From Lepidodermella squamata (lineage: Eukaryota; Gastrotricha), in the NCBI GenBank assembly GCA_047495785.1, contig JBLDXI010000002.1:1364001-1428000 (forward strand): a DNA stretch of 64,000 nucleotides. The letters are read 5' to 3'. The notes below the pieces were generated by a model. That model was not told where the DNA came from and did not search any database. It saw nothing but the letters and a program-made list of their open reading frames with translations. The position numbers and the translations under genes were made by a program. Shown in pieces: positions 1 through 13,855 of this stretch (positions are counted from its first letter, which is position 1; every line of letters starts with the position of its first letter).

Positions 1-2486
1 GGCCTTCCTTTTCGGAGCTCGCAGCTGCCTCGCATACTTGTGTACCATTGCTAGTGTATTAATATGCATATTGTCTCGTGATAGTCAGTAAAATCTATAT
101 TAATTCTACGACGGCTCCTCGTTGGCTTCTGCGCGCCGCCGCCGCTATATACCTGGCTGGGCAGGGTGGGAAAGCCGGGCGGCGCCAGAGCGCGCGCACT
201 TTGCCGACCGCGGGCGGTTCATAAAATTTGCGTTATATATTGCCCGCTGTCCAATTTAGCGGCGAAATGTATTTCCTGCCACACCTCGCTCACGGCTAAT
301 GCATGACATGCGAAGACCGACTATTTGGCCTTATATGTTTACCCAAAGGCCAACATCGTGAAAATAAGTAGCCACAGGGGGTTTCGTTTAATTTTTAATT
401 TAAATTATCGCGGAAAAAATTAACTTCATCCGACACCCGTTTTTCACGCGCCCGGTCTGAGCATGCACCCAGTGAAGCGTGTTTATTTATTGTTTATTGC
501 TGTCTCGAGCTGTCGCGTGCTCATCAGCCATTATTTTCCATCATCAATGAAGTCGCGTGCAATTAGCTGCTCATCCCTGCTATTGCGGTTGATTGCGCCG
601 GCAACCTTTTAGCCTCTCTTCGCCGCCGTTGATGTTCGGTACGAGTCCATACCTTTGAGCGAGCGACCGGCCAAGCCAATCCCGGCGGCGCCATTGGTGT
701 GAAAAATCTATCTAATGACCGGTCCTTTCTACAAAGTAATAATGATTTCACGAGTTTAATCACACACATTGCGGGGGAAAAATCGGTGTGGTCTATTAAT
801 ATTAATGATCCACCTGCGCAGTAGTAGAAAGTAGTAGATATAGCTCATAGCTGGTAAGTCGGCGAGCAAACACGCTGGCACTCGACTCGCGGTTCATTCC
901 TTTGCGGATTTCGCGGATTGCCAGGGTGCCAGTCACTTGACTGTAGAGAGCGGTCGTACACCGTGGAACCCGGCGGCTCCGGGGCCTTTTAGCCGCGGCA
1001 TCGGCAACACCCGTGCCGTCATTCACTTAATGCTTTGTTGCGCAACGCCTTGTTTACCGTCATTATTATTCTTGTTATTCGTTATTCAACGACAAACAGG
1101 TACCGATTTTGTGCTGGCGATGATGACGGCATCCGCTGCAGTAATTGCTGGAACTAAGCCCCGGAATTTTTACGCAACCGAAAATTATCACAGCTTTAAT
1201 TCCCGCCAGCGGTTCTCTTTTGTCTTGCTAATGATCCCGCTTTCTTCATCATACCTTCAAGGCTTATTGCCGTTGTTTTTATTCATTAATTTCAATTATA
1301 TGATAACTTTGTTGTTAGAAATCAAAGATTAATCCGCGTCCGTACTCTAAAACGTCAAGCCCGTGTTGAAAAATCGCGGGATTATCTCTTTGTTTATCAT
1401 CGTTATTTTTCTATAGGTGAAAAATAATAGATTAATCAAACGTAAGGTTGACAGGTTTTTTAACCAGTCTCAATAACAATCATTATTTTCCGGAAACAAT
1501 GGCCAATTTTTGCGTGACGGCTGTTTAGCGGAGCGTAAACACGCACCCGTTTGCGGTTGAACCGCGTGTTTTTTCGCCGCTACTTTTTTTTGATATTTTT
1601 GCGCGTTAATTCTACGCCACGATACTCACGCTTGATTACTATACTTTTCTTGTGCCATTATTCCAAAGCGTATAATAAACACGCTCACTTGTCGTGTTGC
1701 AAAAAGAGATACGCTGATAAAAATTTACCTCTTGCTCTGGTATAGGTAACGCGTGTTATTTTTTAATCTTCTCAAGTTTGCATTTTTATACACACAAATT
1801 TATTTAATAAAAATATTATATTCGCCTTTTTAGACCTGCTGGTAAAAGTTGTTATTTTGAACTCTTCCTTTTCGCTGCTGAGAAATGTAATTTTCAGAAT
1901 AAACATTGACACTTTTTCAATTATTAATAATAGTTATAGGCAGTAGGTATAGGACAAATTGTTCTGGTGAGGAAGCGTTTAGCCACCGCGAAATTTTGTC
2001 GGCATTTCGCTCATCGCTGAAGCGTGCTCGCGTTTTACGACTCGAGATATGAAGCAGATGGTTGAATCTTCATGATAATAACGTTAAATTATAGGGTTAT
2101 TACAAAATCGCAGTTGTACATCTCAGCATTATTAGGCAGCTAGTTTTCAACATTTTATGTTATCGTCAAACAAAGTTTTGGCGGCGACGGCTTCTTCTGC
2201 TGCAGGTGCATTTCTTGTCAGCAGTCGTCAAAGAATAGTGGTAGTAGTAGCGAAGATGAAACGCGCTAATGCCTTGTGCCTATATTACGATGTATATAAC
2301 TACGCGAGAGTGAAGCCAGGACGCGTTCTTTTTAGCATTGTAAGTCCAATTATTGGCAAGAACTGCGCGGCGTTGAAATTTTGGCGCTAAAATAGTTATA
2401 CGCAGGTAGAGGCATATACATGGCTTTGCGTGTTGAATGTTTGTTCAAGAGACGACTCGTCTTCTTTTCTTTGAAGCTGCTCCTTC

Positions 2487-2516
2487 TCATCATCATCATC
2501 ATCAACATCATCATCA
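2487..2516. repeat. CAT trinucleotide microsatellite
   Basis: A run of CAT units, interrupted once by AAC, lies in the non-coding region. It is simple-sequence DNA with no protein context. Confidence 0.85.
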
Positions 2517-2655
2517 CGCCGGGCCTTTGTTTCATTCAAATAATTTGACGCACAAAATTCGGCTTTTCTGTGTCTTCTTATATTACCTGTGTGGAAGATG
2601 CGCGGCCGATATATCTACAATACAACATGTGTACACCACCTTAATGCGCTTAGTA

Positions 2656-2677
2656 CTACTAATAATAATAATAATAA
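2656..2677. repeat. TAA/AAT trinucleotide microsatellite
   Basis: A short run of about six AAT units follows a TACTACT lead-in in non-coding DNA. It is a simple-sequence repeat. Confidence 0.8.
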
Positions 2678-5600
2678 CAGCAACGACGTCAAACCAACAT
2701 ACCACCCACTTTGGGACACAAAGTTTACAACATCTCGTAAAACAAGTGTTTTGGTGAGAAAACGTTCGTAGTAGCAATACCTGCTTATACATGGTGTTTG
2801 TTTAGGTAAAATTTAAGCGCACGAAACACCTTATATTTTTGTTTTCACCGCGCCGCGCTCGCAAAAAGTCAGGCATTTCGTGTGCTCTCCCACAACAGCA
2901 GCATATGCCTGCCCCTGGTTGTCGTCGCCAGGCCTTTCTTTCTTTTATACCTGTATAATGTTTGAACAAGTAATTATTGAAACCTCGTCGAAACGACAAC
3001 AACTTCGACACATAAACAACAATAACACCACATTTTTTACGCGCTCGCGCTGACGTGATATTTATCTGTAAACACGATTTTTTAATTAATTTAGATTTCA
3101 CGCAATTTTTCTATTACACCTGCATCTCTATAGATTATAATTTACATGAGCACTCATCTTTTCGCGCTTAATTTATTCGGCCCGATGTACGTATTTATTA
3201 CCCGAACGCAATTACCGGAGACGCAAATTATAGATTTTTCGAGATAATTGAGTAAGGGTATTCGTTAAATAGGAAAAATCTACTCATTTTGTAGAGATAT
3301 AGCGATTGCCCCCATTTTTAGTGCGAACGTATCGTTTTCTGTCTCGGAAGTCATCTTTCAGCTTTCCTCTTTCGAAAAATGTGTTAATTATTCTTTGTTG
3401 AGCTGTATTCTGGTCTCCTTTCGTTTGTAGATTTTCGGAATTTTCGCCCAACTTCCAAATTCCAACCTAAACGAGAACGATTATTTTAATAAAAAATCCT
3501 CCTTAATTAAATTAATTAAAATTGAGAGTTTTTTCTATAGTTTTCATTGGATAACTTTGGCGTAAGTAAGTCAGGAAAATTCGTAATATATAATGGAGAT
3601 TTATTAACATGATATAGCTCAGCATCACGCGCACATGCGGTCAGTTCGCTAGTTAAATATTAACCGTACGGCAGTAGTACTGGGCCTGGCCACCTCATCC
3701 ACCTTATACCTTATACCTGTCAGCCGTGGCTGGGCGTAGCACGCCCGACTGACAGGCGTTGTACTAGTGGGTGCAATTAAACCGCTGCTCGAGAGCAATA
3801 AAACGCGACCTTGTGTCCGCCGCGGCGACTCTTGGGTGTGACTCGCGGTGCAGCACGCTACGCGCGTCTGCCGGCCATCAATCAGACATCAGGCAGCAGG
3901 CATCGCGGCCAGCAGCGATGTGGCTTTTTAATGCCTGGTATCGATTTCGAAATCTGCGCGCCCGCAAGTCAGCGATGCCGCGCGCGCCCTGCTCCGCCAT
4001 CACCGACGCGTCCACCCAACAACAACAACAGTCACATTTATAAACAAACATGCGGTTAAATATTGAGAAGCCGGTTCTCGGATTTCATCGACAATTATTA
4101 CTACTGGCTGATGCTGTTTGTTGTTTAAAATACTGCTGGGCGTTGTTGCTCTAGTAAACAGACCAACCACACCTTTTTCGCGCACTGGTCTCCGATGACA
4201 GCAGCCGGCCGCCGATAAGTCCCGGTGGACCTGCCGAGACGCTTGAATTCAAACACAGCTTGGCTGCTTTATTAATTTTCCATTCATAATAATTATTAGC
4301 CGCACAGTGTCAGTCACCCTCGCGAAACTGAAATTTTTCAAAGTCGAAATTTTTTTTTTGTTATTTTCTAGAAATTTTTAATTGAATTTTTGTGTAGAGC
4401 CATTGAACAACAAAATGGGCTCCTTTTTATCGATACTTAAGGCTGTTCTCTTTTCACCGTCGTCAACATTATTTCTCGCAATTATTTACAAAATAACAAC
4501 GCGGCAAACACGTGTCGGCCCGGCGCACCTAGCGATTTTGTTGTTTTCGCCATTATTTCTTTCGATCATAAATTACACGTATATTGGACATGAGATGTCG
4601 TAATAATAATGGCTTGTGCGCGCCGTGATTTTTTGCCCCGAAACGCGCACGATATTTGGCCTAGGCAACGCGCACGTCGCCATCATCACCTAGGCCTAAA
4701 ATGTGCGATGGTTGTTGTTGTATTTCCGGATTCCGCTGCGGCTAACATGTCCGGATTCCGAAATCGAGCCGGTAGGTATTAGGTTAGGCACGTTAATGCT
4801 GTTGATGTTGATACGTTAAAAGGCGCGTGCTGAGGCTCTAAGCAACTTTTCAATGTCCGCCCCCCAATTTGTGTTTGTTCGCTAATAACACAGCCAGCCG
4901 TGTAGGAATTTACCGCGGCGGCGTCGCCCACATTTTTCGCTATGATATATTTGCTCTGTCTCACTCATCGCATAAGAAAAATATCGGCAACTTTCTTCCT
5001 CCTTAAACGAGGCATTTATTGTTGTGTTTAGGTAAATTATCTTCTCGCGATATTTGTATACTATTAACTCTATGACAGCATATACAGGTAGCTTTTAGCC
5101 GGCGTAATTGCCTTGCGATTATTGGCTTCTTGTCGCGCCGGTTTGTTGACCGACTCCGCGACGCAATTACCCGACGACAGCCACAACCACACCAAACATT
5201 TCGGGAAAAAATGTGAGGATTTTACGCGCGTAAATACCCGATTTCGCGTTGTTTACGCCGTCGTACAAAAATCAATCGTCGTTTATTGGCGGCGAAAGAT
5301 GAAAATTTTTGTTTATTTGCACAAGTTAAGCGAGCTGGCTCTTGAAAACACGCCGCCGGCAGCAGGCACTTTATATTACCTGCGTTGGATCTTTTTTAAG
5401 GTGGGCCGTTATCATGCGATAACACAACAGATGCCCTGTGTTGCTTTTTCGAGGCGCCAGACGCAGCGCAAACAACTTTCCACCTCGTCGTTAATTTGTA
5501 ATTGTTGAGGTATCGGAACAAGTATTTGCGTCGAATAGTTGCACGCGCCTCGGGTTTATTGCAGGGTAAATATTACGGCGGCATTTCCGCGCGTCCCCGA

Positions 5601-8418
5601 CGTGACTTATTGGCTATTATCTATCGAGGGCGCGATCATTGCGCAACGCGATAAAGTCCTTATCTCGCATTATGTAAAAACCGTGTTCTCACTCACTCGA
5701 CTCGCGCGACAACTTTCAAGTAAGTAGCACGAGAGGTGCAGCGGAATTTTTGGCGTCACGATTTTAAGTAGGGAGGGGGGTGCCTCGCCGCCGACTGTCG
5801 CGCGATATAGCGAGACACGAGACGCTTAACTAGTTTTATAGATTTTTCTGCGCCCTGTCTCTCGAGGTCCGTCGAAAATTTCTCGACAAACATTTTAAAT
5901 ATTTATAAAATGTTATTACACGCGCCATAGCCACCATGGCTTTATTGTTTTGCTAGCTATTGCTGGTGCATGACAACAGGGTGTATCATCGATGAGCAGC
6001 TCGCCGCACTTCACTCGTTTTCACGCGCGCGCGCAATCCACGCCCCCTCTCGCGCGCATTGTTATTTTGCGGACAATCTAGTGCCCTATACTCACTTACT
6101 TCAAACACCGCAGCGACTGCTGTAGTATAATAGCAGCAGAAAAATGTGTATATTTTATTAAACAACGTCTACACTGCATTCCAGCCCTCTCTCTCTCAAT
6201 CATGGGCGCCGTGTGTTATTTTATTCTGAAGCGTTTTGTTTGTACGATTCTTTTCGCGCGCGTTCATTAACACCGCTCCAACAACAAAAACGCAAGAAAC
6301 AAAATGATAAATTAATTCATTAGTGGCGAGATGCTCCGAGATAATAGCGCGCCGGTGAAATCGATTGTCGCCTTTTTAAATGCTCACCACATTGTTTTAC
6401 AACCACTTTCAACTCAATGCAGACGCGACACGACATGCCTGAATTTGTGAGCCGCCTTAATGCCGCGCCTCGCTATTCAACCCCCTACGCGTTTATCACC
6501 CGCTTTGTCAATGGCAGTGGCCTATAACAAGAAAAATCTATGTTTTGCCAGTTAACATTTACGAATATTTACGAGCGAATAATGTGTTAGTAGAAGAGCC
6601 ATGAAATTTCGGCGCATCAGCATCATCGGTTAATTAGCAAATTTGTCGCGTGCAGTTGCGCAAGGAAGGAAGTCACCAAAGCGCTTCATCGCCTCGTCTC
6701 CATCTGCAGAAACCCTGTTCGATCGGAGTAAGGGGCTCATTAAAGTTAACGATTGCCCCTTCGAAGGTGCTAATTATCGAACTGCTGTCTCGCGCACTAA
6801 ATGATGACCTCTCTGCCTTAATGATTATAAGTCTTCCTTTAATTCGCGCCCATCATTATCATTATCAGCCGAAATTTACATAAGGCTTCCCTCGACAAGT
6901 TCATCGCACTCGCGAGGAGAAAAAGACGCGCCTGATGTCAACAAAAACAATTAGTTTTTTTTTTATTTTATTCGGCGCGTATAAGCGTGACACTTGACCC
7001 ATCTCGCGCTTGCAAATTTTTATTGTTTATTTAACTAGACCGTGTATATCTTGAAAAACACGCACTTTACTTTATTGCATATAGAAATTTTAAGAAAAAC
7101 TTTCCGTTTATTTGCGTGATAATTGGCATTTGGCAAACACCTCAGGAAAATATTTCCTGCCTTTATGCTCATGATCTTTTGCCAAATCAATTTACGTTCT
7201 TTTTATACGCTCAACTTCTTAATGAGGGGCTATACCTGGCATGGCGCGATAATCTTATAACATGATCTAGCTTTACAACAAAGAAAGTTGGGAAATTTTT
7301 GCATATGCATCGTGTAATTTTGCAGATCGATAGCGACGCCTTGAAAATTAACGAGAAAAATTGTTTGCCGCCGAGCACCGAAAATACATCATGAAGCACA
7401 TTTTTCAGAAAAATTTGTCGATCGCACTTATTATCGCCGCATCACACGCGCATTTGTCTTAGAGACATCATATTATTATAATATATATATCTTTCCAATT
7501 TATTATTGTTATTATTATTGTTATGTCGTTGATGCCCCTGAGTGCCTCGTTCGATTCACATATCGGCGCGTGTGTGCCACCTGATGACCGGAAAAACATG
7601 GCGCGTTCGGTCTCGCGGGCATTTTCGCGCGCGGCTATTTTCGTTCTCTTACGAGCTTCCCTTTTTTCCGGTCGCTTTCAATTTCGCGATGATAGCGCGC
7701 CGGCTTTAGCTAGTCTTGTTATAAAAGTGCTGTGGAAGCTAATCAACACGATGGGCATCCATTACGCGCCCATCGTCTTCTGCTTAGGCTCATTCGAAAG
7801 GCGTGAAAAGGCGCCGACAGCTGACCAATCGGCGTATCGCTAGCTCACGAAAAATTTCCCTAGCGTATCGATGATCGCGCGTGTGCCCATTGTTGCCATT
7901 ATAGGATATCGACTCGCGGCGTTGAAAGGACCATCGCCGATTAAAAGCCGATTTGACGCTTTGTTTATTGTTCAACGACGCGTAGGCCAGCATCGCCGCT
8001 TTTGTTTATTATCTGCTGCTTTCGCCGTGTTGTTGATTTGTTGCGGGCGGTGTAAAAACGTCTTCTTCGTTTCCCCTCATTTCCCGCCCGCCCACTCACA
8101 CTCACCTCGAAACCTGGATTTTTTGCTAATGATTATTATCTTTACAGATTTCCATGCGCGATAGATAAAAACACGCATTAAAACGGCTATTAGCGCCTGT
8201 TTATATCACTCTAAATATCGCGCAAGGTACGATACGCGTAAGTATCTTATTTTTTAACGTTATCTAACACCTATACCAATCGAATCGGCTTAATTTGGCG
8301 AATATTTTAGTACTAATGCCTAATTACGTTAAAAAATTTGATTTTGTTTTCGTTATATAGAGATTTACTGATAAAATGATTATCATTCGGAATTTTTAAT
8401 TCGGAAAATGATGCTTTC

Positions 8419-11400
8419 ATGATGGCGAGGTGTGTGATTTTCGCAATAATTCACCTGGCGCTGTTCGCTGGGGCGACGGCCAACAATTTGCGAGTCGCGA
8501 ACAGCATCTACGAGAACGAACCCGTCGGCTCAGAAGCGGCCGATCTCGACAAAATGCTTCACGGCTCAATTTACGGCATCGGCGAACGCGAGTATCAACT
8601 CGTTGAAACTAAACTCGCGCCTAGCTCGGCATCAGGCGTCGCAAACCCGGCTATGGTTGACGAACTATTCTCGCTGGAGGGCAATCGACTCGCCATAAAA
8701 TCACCCGTTGACCGCGAGGCGATTTGCCCCAACATCCGGCCTAATTCTTGCCTCGTTGAGACGTCAATCTTCGTGCATCAGAAAGAGCCGAGAGAGGTTG
8801 AGTTCATGCTAGTTCTCGAGACTACGATTCGAGATGTTAACGACAACGAACCGAGCTTTCCAGTCGCCTATACCGGCAATGTTTACCGGTTAAACGTGAC
8901 TGAAGGCGACCCTGCCGGGACTAAATACGCCCTACCCGAGGCTTCAGATCTCGACTCGGTCGACTTCGGGATTAAAAATTACACCCTGGAAGGTCCGCCT
9001 GAATCTATGGCCTATTTCAGGCTAGTTACCGAAAATACCGATGGGACTAGTTCGGACCCGGCCCTAGAGTTGATCCAACCTATCGACCGGGAATCTACGC
9101 CTCATCTCCAACTTAGGGTAGTGGCGGCGGACAAGGGTGTCCCGGCTTTGAGCTCGACAATGACTGTCGACGTTCAGGTGTTGGACGAAAACGACAACAC
9201 GCCTCAGTTCGAGAAAATGGAGTATTTAGAGTCGCTGCAAGAAAGTTACGATCTGAACGGGGTTGTCACCAATGTGCGCGCGACAGACCGCGACGAGGGT
9301 GACAACGCCCGGGTGTCGTATTTCGTCGACGACTCAGCGAATGCGGCGAATGAACGCGGCATGTTTGTCATTCCGAACCCAAGTCTCGGCCAGGTTCGCC
9401 TTGCGAAGCCGTTGGACTATGAACAATGGCCGGAACATCGGTTCAAAATCGTGGCGGTCGACCATGGGAAAATACCGAGAACCGGGTCGACCCTGGTTAC
9501 CATTCGGGTTCTCGATGTCAACGACCAGCCGCCGACTATTGTTACCTACCCGACGGTACCGAACGAGGCGAACGAAATTCGCGTCAAAGAAAACAGCCCA
9601 GTTCACACTGCAGTCGCTGTAATTAAGGTAGATTTTTTAATTAACACATTTTGAAATTTTGAAATATTAATTTATTTCAAAATTAAAAAATTAAAAAATT
9701 AAATTTTTAAATAATAATACTTTTTAATTTAAATATTTGAAATCGAACTTGAAATAATTTATCATCAAATAATTTATCTGGAATTTTTTTATAGATCAAA
9801 GAGCCCGATGGTGCTACTTCTCAGCAAGTTCAGGCTAATGCCAAAAATGTCGAGTGCCACATTCAAGAACAAGAAATTCCTCGCTCATTCTACCTCATCG
9901 CGATGTAAGAAAAAAATTATAAAAAAATTCAAAATAAATACCAATTTTTTTTCAAAATTTTTAGTGAAAAAGGGGCCGAGTACGTGCTCAAATCGAACTC
10001 TACTTTCGACCGTGAGATCAAGCCAACAATTTCGGTCCAAATTCAATGCGTGAATCGCCTCGATGCCGGATCGCGGCTGGCTACAACTCGAGACATCACC
10101 GTTCATATCGTCGATGAAAACGACAACGCGCCGATTTTCGAACAAGGCTCGTACCAAGTCGCGACATTCCGCGAAAACAGCGCAATTGGCTCAACTGTAC
10201 ACAAATTCGTTGTGACAGACGTCGATTCCGGGCAAAACGGGGCTGTCTCGTTCTCGCTAGTCCCGCCTAGCGATGTAACCGAGCCTCTGCCGTTTTCGAT
10301 CAACCCTAATCTAGGCACCCTGACTGTTACCGATATGTTAGACCGGGAGATGAAGGAATCTTACACGTTGAAAGTCATCGCGAGGGATAACGGGGCGAAC
10401 CCGATGAGTTCAACGGCTACCCTTGTTGTTAACATTGCCGATGAGAACGACAACGCGCCGCAGTTTGAACGCCGCATCTACAACTTCCTAATCCCGTCAG
10501 ATATCCCAGTTCCGTACAAGGTGACTCAATTCACGGTTGCTGATCAAGACTCGGGGGACAACGCCGCGGTGTCTCTATCGATTGGCGAGGTGAAAGGCGT
10601 TGCGAAATCATCATTCAGCATCGATCCAACCGGCGCGTTTTACATCAAGGAGCAATTGGGTAAGGAATTGTGGAATGCGGACGCCAGCCCGGAGCCTGTT
10701 GAGGTTAAGGTGGTCGCGACCGATGCCGGGTCGCCTCGTCAGCGCGACAGCTCAGCCATCGCCCGGCTGTTCATGGTCAACAAAACTGACTCTAGCATGT
10801 TAATGCTTTTCCCATCGAAAAATAACGACACGCTGCATGTTTCGATTTCGCTGCTGAAATCAGCCCTAGGGTTGAGCGGCAACGGCGTCGCGCCGCCAGC
10901 TATCGGCCAGGTGATTGCGGTTACCGATGACAACTACATTAGCCAGGGCGCGTTTTTAACGTATGAATTGCTGGACTCAAACGTGAACCAACAGCAGAGC
11001 CAAATGCCGGGGGCTAGCCCGATTTTGTTCCGCATCAACAAAACTTCAGGCGCGATTTACGTTGATACAGCTGCGATGGCGGCGGCGTCGCAACAGCAGC
11101 AACAGGTGCCGGTTGTTGTCAACCCAGGCGATCGTTACAGCCTAGCTGTTGTCATTCGGTTGAGTCTGCATCCTTTCAATAAAACATTTGCACTTGAAAA
11201 GTTCAATCGGCTGGATATCGTGTTCCATGAGGCTCAGGCAGCTGAGGCGAGGATGCTGGGCGACGTCGGCGGGCCTGGTGTTACCGGGTCGATTTCCGCC
11301 GATCTGAAAAGCATCGGCCTAGTCGCTGGCCTAGCTGTCTTCGCCGCTGTAGCCACCCTACTCGTTCTACTCCTCGTCATCGTCTGCCGGAAGCGGAATA

Positions 11401-12997
11401 TCAACGCAGGCCGAGGCGGTTTTCTGCGGAACTGCGCCTCTGGGGTGATCGGTGCTAAGGCTATTAAGGCGGGTGGGAATAAAGGCTTAGGATCTTGCAC
11501 TACCGGCAACACCTCGCCGTGTGGTTCGAGTTCTAGTAAGCAGACAACTTGCGATACGAAGCCGTTGAGTGTCGATATCATGGCCTGTGGCGCGTCGTCG
11601 TCATCAGCGAATTCTTCGGCGACCCACGAGCCGGCGAAGCAAATAATGTCGAATACGTTACCGCGGGGCGGCGTGAACGCTGCAACTGCGATGGCGGCGA
11701 CCCAGTTCGAGAACAGCATGTTTCCAGTCGATCGAATCAAATTGTCGTGCAATCGAATCGATGAAGAAGCGGCTGCGACATTGCCGGTAAGGAAAAATTT
11801 ATTTCATTAAAAAATTTAGAATTTTTAATAAATTATGACAACTGCGGCAAAAATTCAATCTGCGGAATTTTGAAATTTTTTCAAATTTCAAATAAATTTA
11901 GATTTAATTTTTCTCAATGTTAAATTTAAAAAAATTGAAAATTCGAAATTTTTTAAATCTTCTAAATAATTTTAAAATCCAAATTAAAACTTTTGAAATT
12001 TGAAAAATTGAATTTTTAAAAAATATTTTGAAATTGAAATTGAAACATTTTTGGCAATTTGAAATTGAAATTTTTGAAGAAACTTTTACTTGGAATCGAT
12101 CAATCTAATTTGTCTCCTTAATCACTGATTCATTAAAAAATTTATTTCCTCCAGGTAACTGAAGGCTGTTACAGTTCAAGCACGTTGCGAAGAGGCAGCG
12201 CGGCTAACAAGCAATCGCTGCTGGTCGGCGTTTCCGCACCGCGCACCCCTATCAATACCAACACCAGCGTGCTAGACGAAACCGCTACATCACCCCTATC
12301 AGACAAATCTCAATCGAACAACCACCGCCAGGAATGTTCGTCATCTAGCATCGTCAGCAATTCTTCGACTAATAGTGCTATCAGCGCTGGGGTCGGGTCT
12401 TCGGGCAGTGGCCCCCAGCAGCAGGCGAGTGAGTCGAGCGGCCGGGGTACGGACGAGCCGCCCTCAGCGCCCGGCTCTACAACAACCGTGCCTCGGTCGA
12501 TTCTGGTCACTAAATCCCCGATGCCCCCGCCGCGGCCGACCGGGTTGTACCCGACCGGCGGGAATATCGCCCAGTACCACGTGTACCCGCGGCATGTTCA
12601 AAACCGGTCGCAGCCTTACCTAGCCGAGGCTGACGAAACCGGGTACGGCGGCGGTGTGGGTAGCAACCCAGCGTATTTCGCCTACACCAACCGGCACCAC
12701 CACAGCGAGCACTATTTGATGGACAACGAAAGCAGCAGTGATGAGATGCGGATGCCCAACTCGGCGTCCGGTAACAGCGTAGGGTGCCCGATTCACGGCT
12801 CAGACCAGGTCGCGCCGCCCCCGCCGCCGCCCTACCGCAGCTGCCCGGTTCACGGTCACGTGATACCGGTCGGCGCCGAGGCGACCTTCTCGCCAACGTC
12901 GATACTCCGAAACCACCACAACGCCATGGTGGCCGCTGCTCAACACCAACACCACCATCAGCCGTTCAGCAATCATCTACACGGAACGATGCTATGA
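8419..12997 (+). CDS. Protocadherin-like cell-adhesion receptor, four coding exons, about 1327 aa
   Basis: Single-pass cadherin-superfamily receptor, expected to mediate calcium-dependent cell adhesion at the plasma membrane. Coding exons read as 8419-9627, 9795-9904, 9965-11786 and 12155-12997; all joins keep frame and use GT/AG. A signal peptide (about residues 1-21) is followed by roughly six cadherin repeats. These are marked by the calcium-binding linkers DVNDNEPSFP, DENDNTPQFE, DVNDQPP, DENDNAPIFE and DENDNAPQFE, with DRE/LDRE and DxDxGxNA motifs between them. One transmembrane helix lies near residues 889-915, followed by basic residues (CRKR) and a cytoplasmic tail of about 410 residues. 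The lack of EGF or laminin-G domains and the single large ectodomain exon argue for a non-clustered protocadherin rather than a classical cadherin. The tail is Ser/Gly/His/Pro-rich and carries two CPxHG motifs around a proline run. The exact subfamily is not settled. Confidence 0.9.
11787..12154 (+). other. AT-rich intron of the protocadherin gene
   Basis: The 368-nt intron separates the transmembrane exon from the distal cytoplasmic-tail exon. It is very AT-rich with many GAAATTT/AAATTT permutations and ends in TTTCCTCCAG. I see no other gene or element in it. Confidence 0.75.
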
Positions 12998-13855
12998 AAA
13001 AAAATTCAGCTGCCCTTCAATTTTATTTTGACCGCGCGGTGATCTGTGATTTCCTGTCAATAGTAATTACTATAACACACCTTGAAAAAAAAAGAATCTA
13101 ATCACGAGAAACGGACCATGGCGTTTTTTTTCCCAAATTTCCACATGATCTTCCTTGTCCCTGATGAAAAAATAATAATATAACCAACATCAACACCGGA
13201 AATCGCTATGCATAAAATAATTTTTATAGTGTAGTTACCTTATTGTTCTTTGATAAAACTGAAATAACGGCTGTTTCTTGCTCAAATAATACTGATGATC
13301 AAGCCTTCTCTTTTTTCTGAAACGCGTCGCCCTTCTTGAGGTTGTACAACTACTATTTCATCGTTTGTTATTATTGTCAACAAATGTGTGTTAATTATTC
13401 CCTATCATCTCATCATAATTTTATTTGCGCCCCTGCTCCTTTTTTATTTCCAGGTCATTTGCCCAAAAGATGAATTGCCATGTCACGATAACGCCATGAG
13501 ATGATGAGAAAAATGGACAAGAAACAAAATTTTTATGGTGGCTATTGTTTATTATTGCGATTGAATTTATTAAACTTTTTTCTCAGCGCCATCATCTCGG
13601 AATTTTTTTCCTGTAAATAAGTATTGAGCGCCATGGACGGAGATTTTTATTGTTTGTTGTCGAGTCTCGTGTTATTTTAGATGATGATGGATCGTATGTT
13701 CTCGCGTCAAAATGATGATGTATATGAACGAAAAATTTATATCGGAGGAAGGATGTTTTTTTCAAAAAGGAATGAAAGAAATAAAGAAACGCCAAAGTCA
13801 ACCTGGGTACTTTTTTTTTATTAACTTAAATGAAAGACATGTGGAAATCGACGCG
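12998..13855 (+). other. 3' region between convergent protocadherin and DUF229 genes
   Basis: The 858 nt between the two convergent stop codons contain no supported gene and are probably mostly the protocadherin 3' UTR. A plus-strand AATAAA lies at 13780-13785. A minus-strand AATAAA (13817-13822) is about 35 nt past the DUF229 stop, so the two transcripts may end within, or overlap in, this interval. Confidence 0.6.
13817..13822 (-). terminator. Poly(A) signal for the DUF229 gene
   Basis: AATAAA on the minus strand, about 35 nt downstream of the stop codon at 13856-13858. Confidence 0.6.

Larger units (their letters stand above)
1..8418. other. Long non-coding region upstream of the protocadherin gene
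   Basis: No coding region here can be supported. Open frames are short (at most about 130 codons), lack recognisable domains and do not join by plausible splice sites. The DNA mixes AT-rich stretches with CpG-containing segments and short CG runs (for example near 6020-6035), and has two small microsatellites. Its position directly upstream of a large cell-adhesion gene suggests regulatory DNA, or 5' untranslated exons with a long first intron of that gene. That is inference. I saw no tRNA, rRNA or CRISPR structure. Confidence 0.5.

Noticed and set aside
2437-3101. Several 60-106 codon frames on both strands near 2.4-3.1 kb
   Set aside because: They are created by CAT and AAT microsatellites (poly-His, poly-Asn, poly-Met translations) and have no conserved content.
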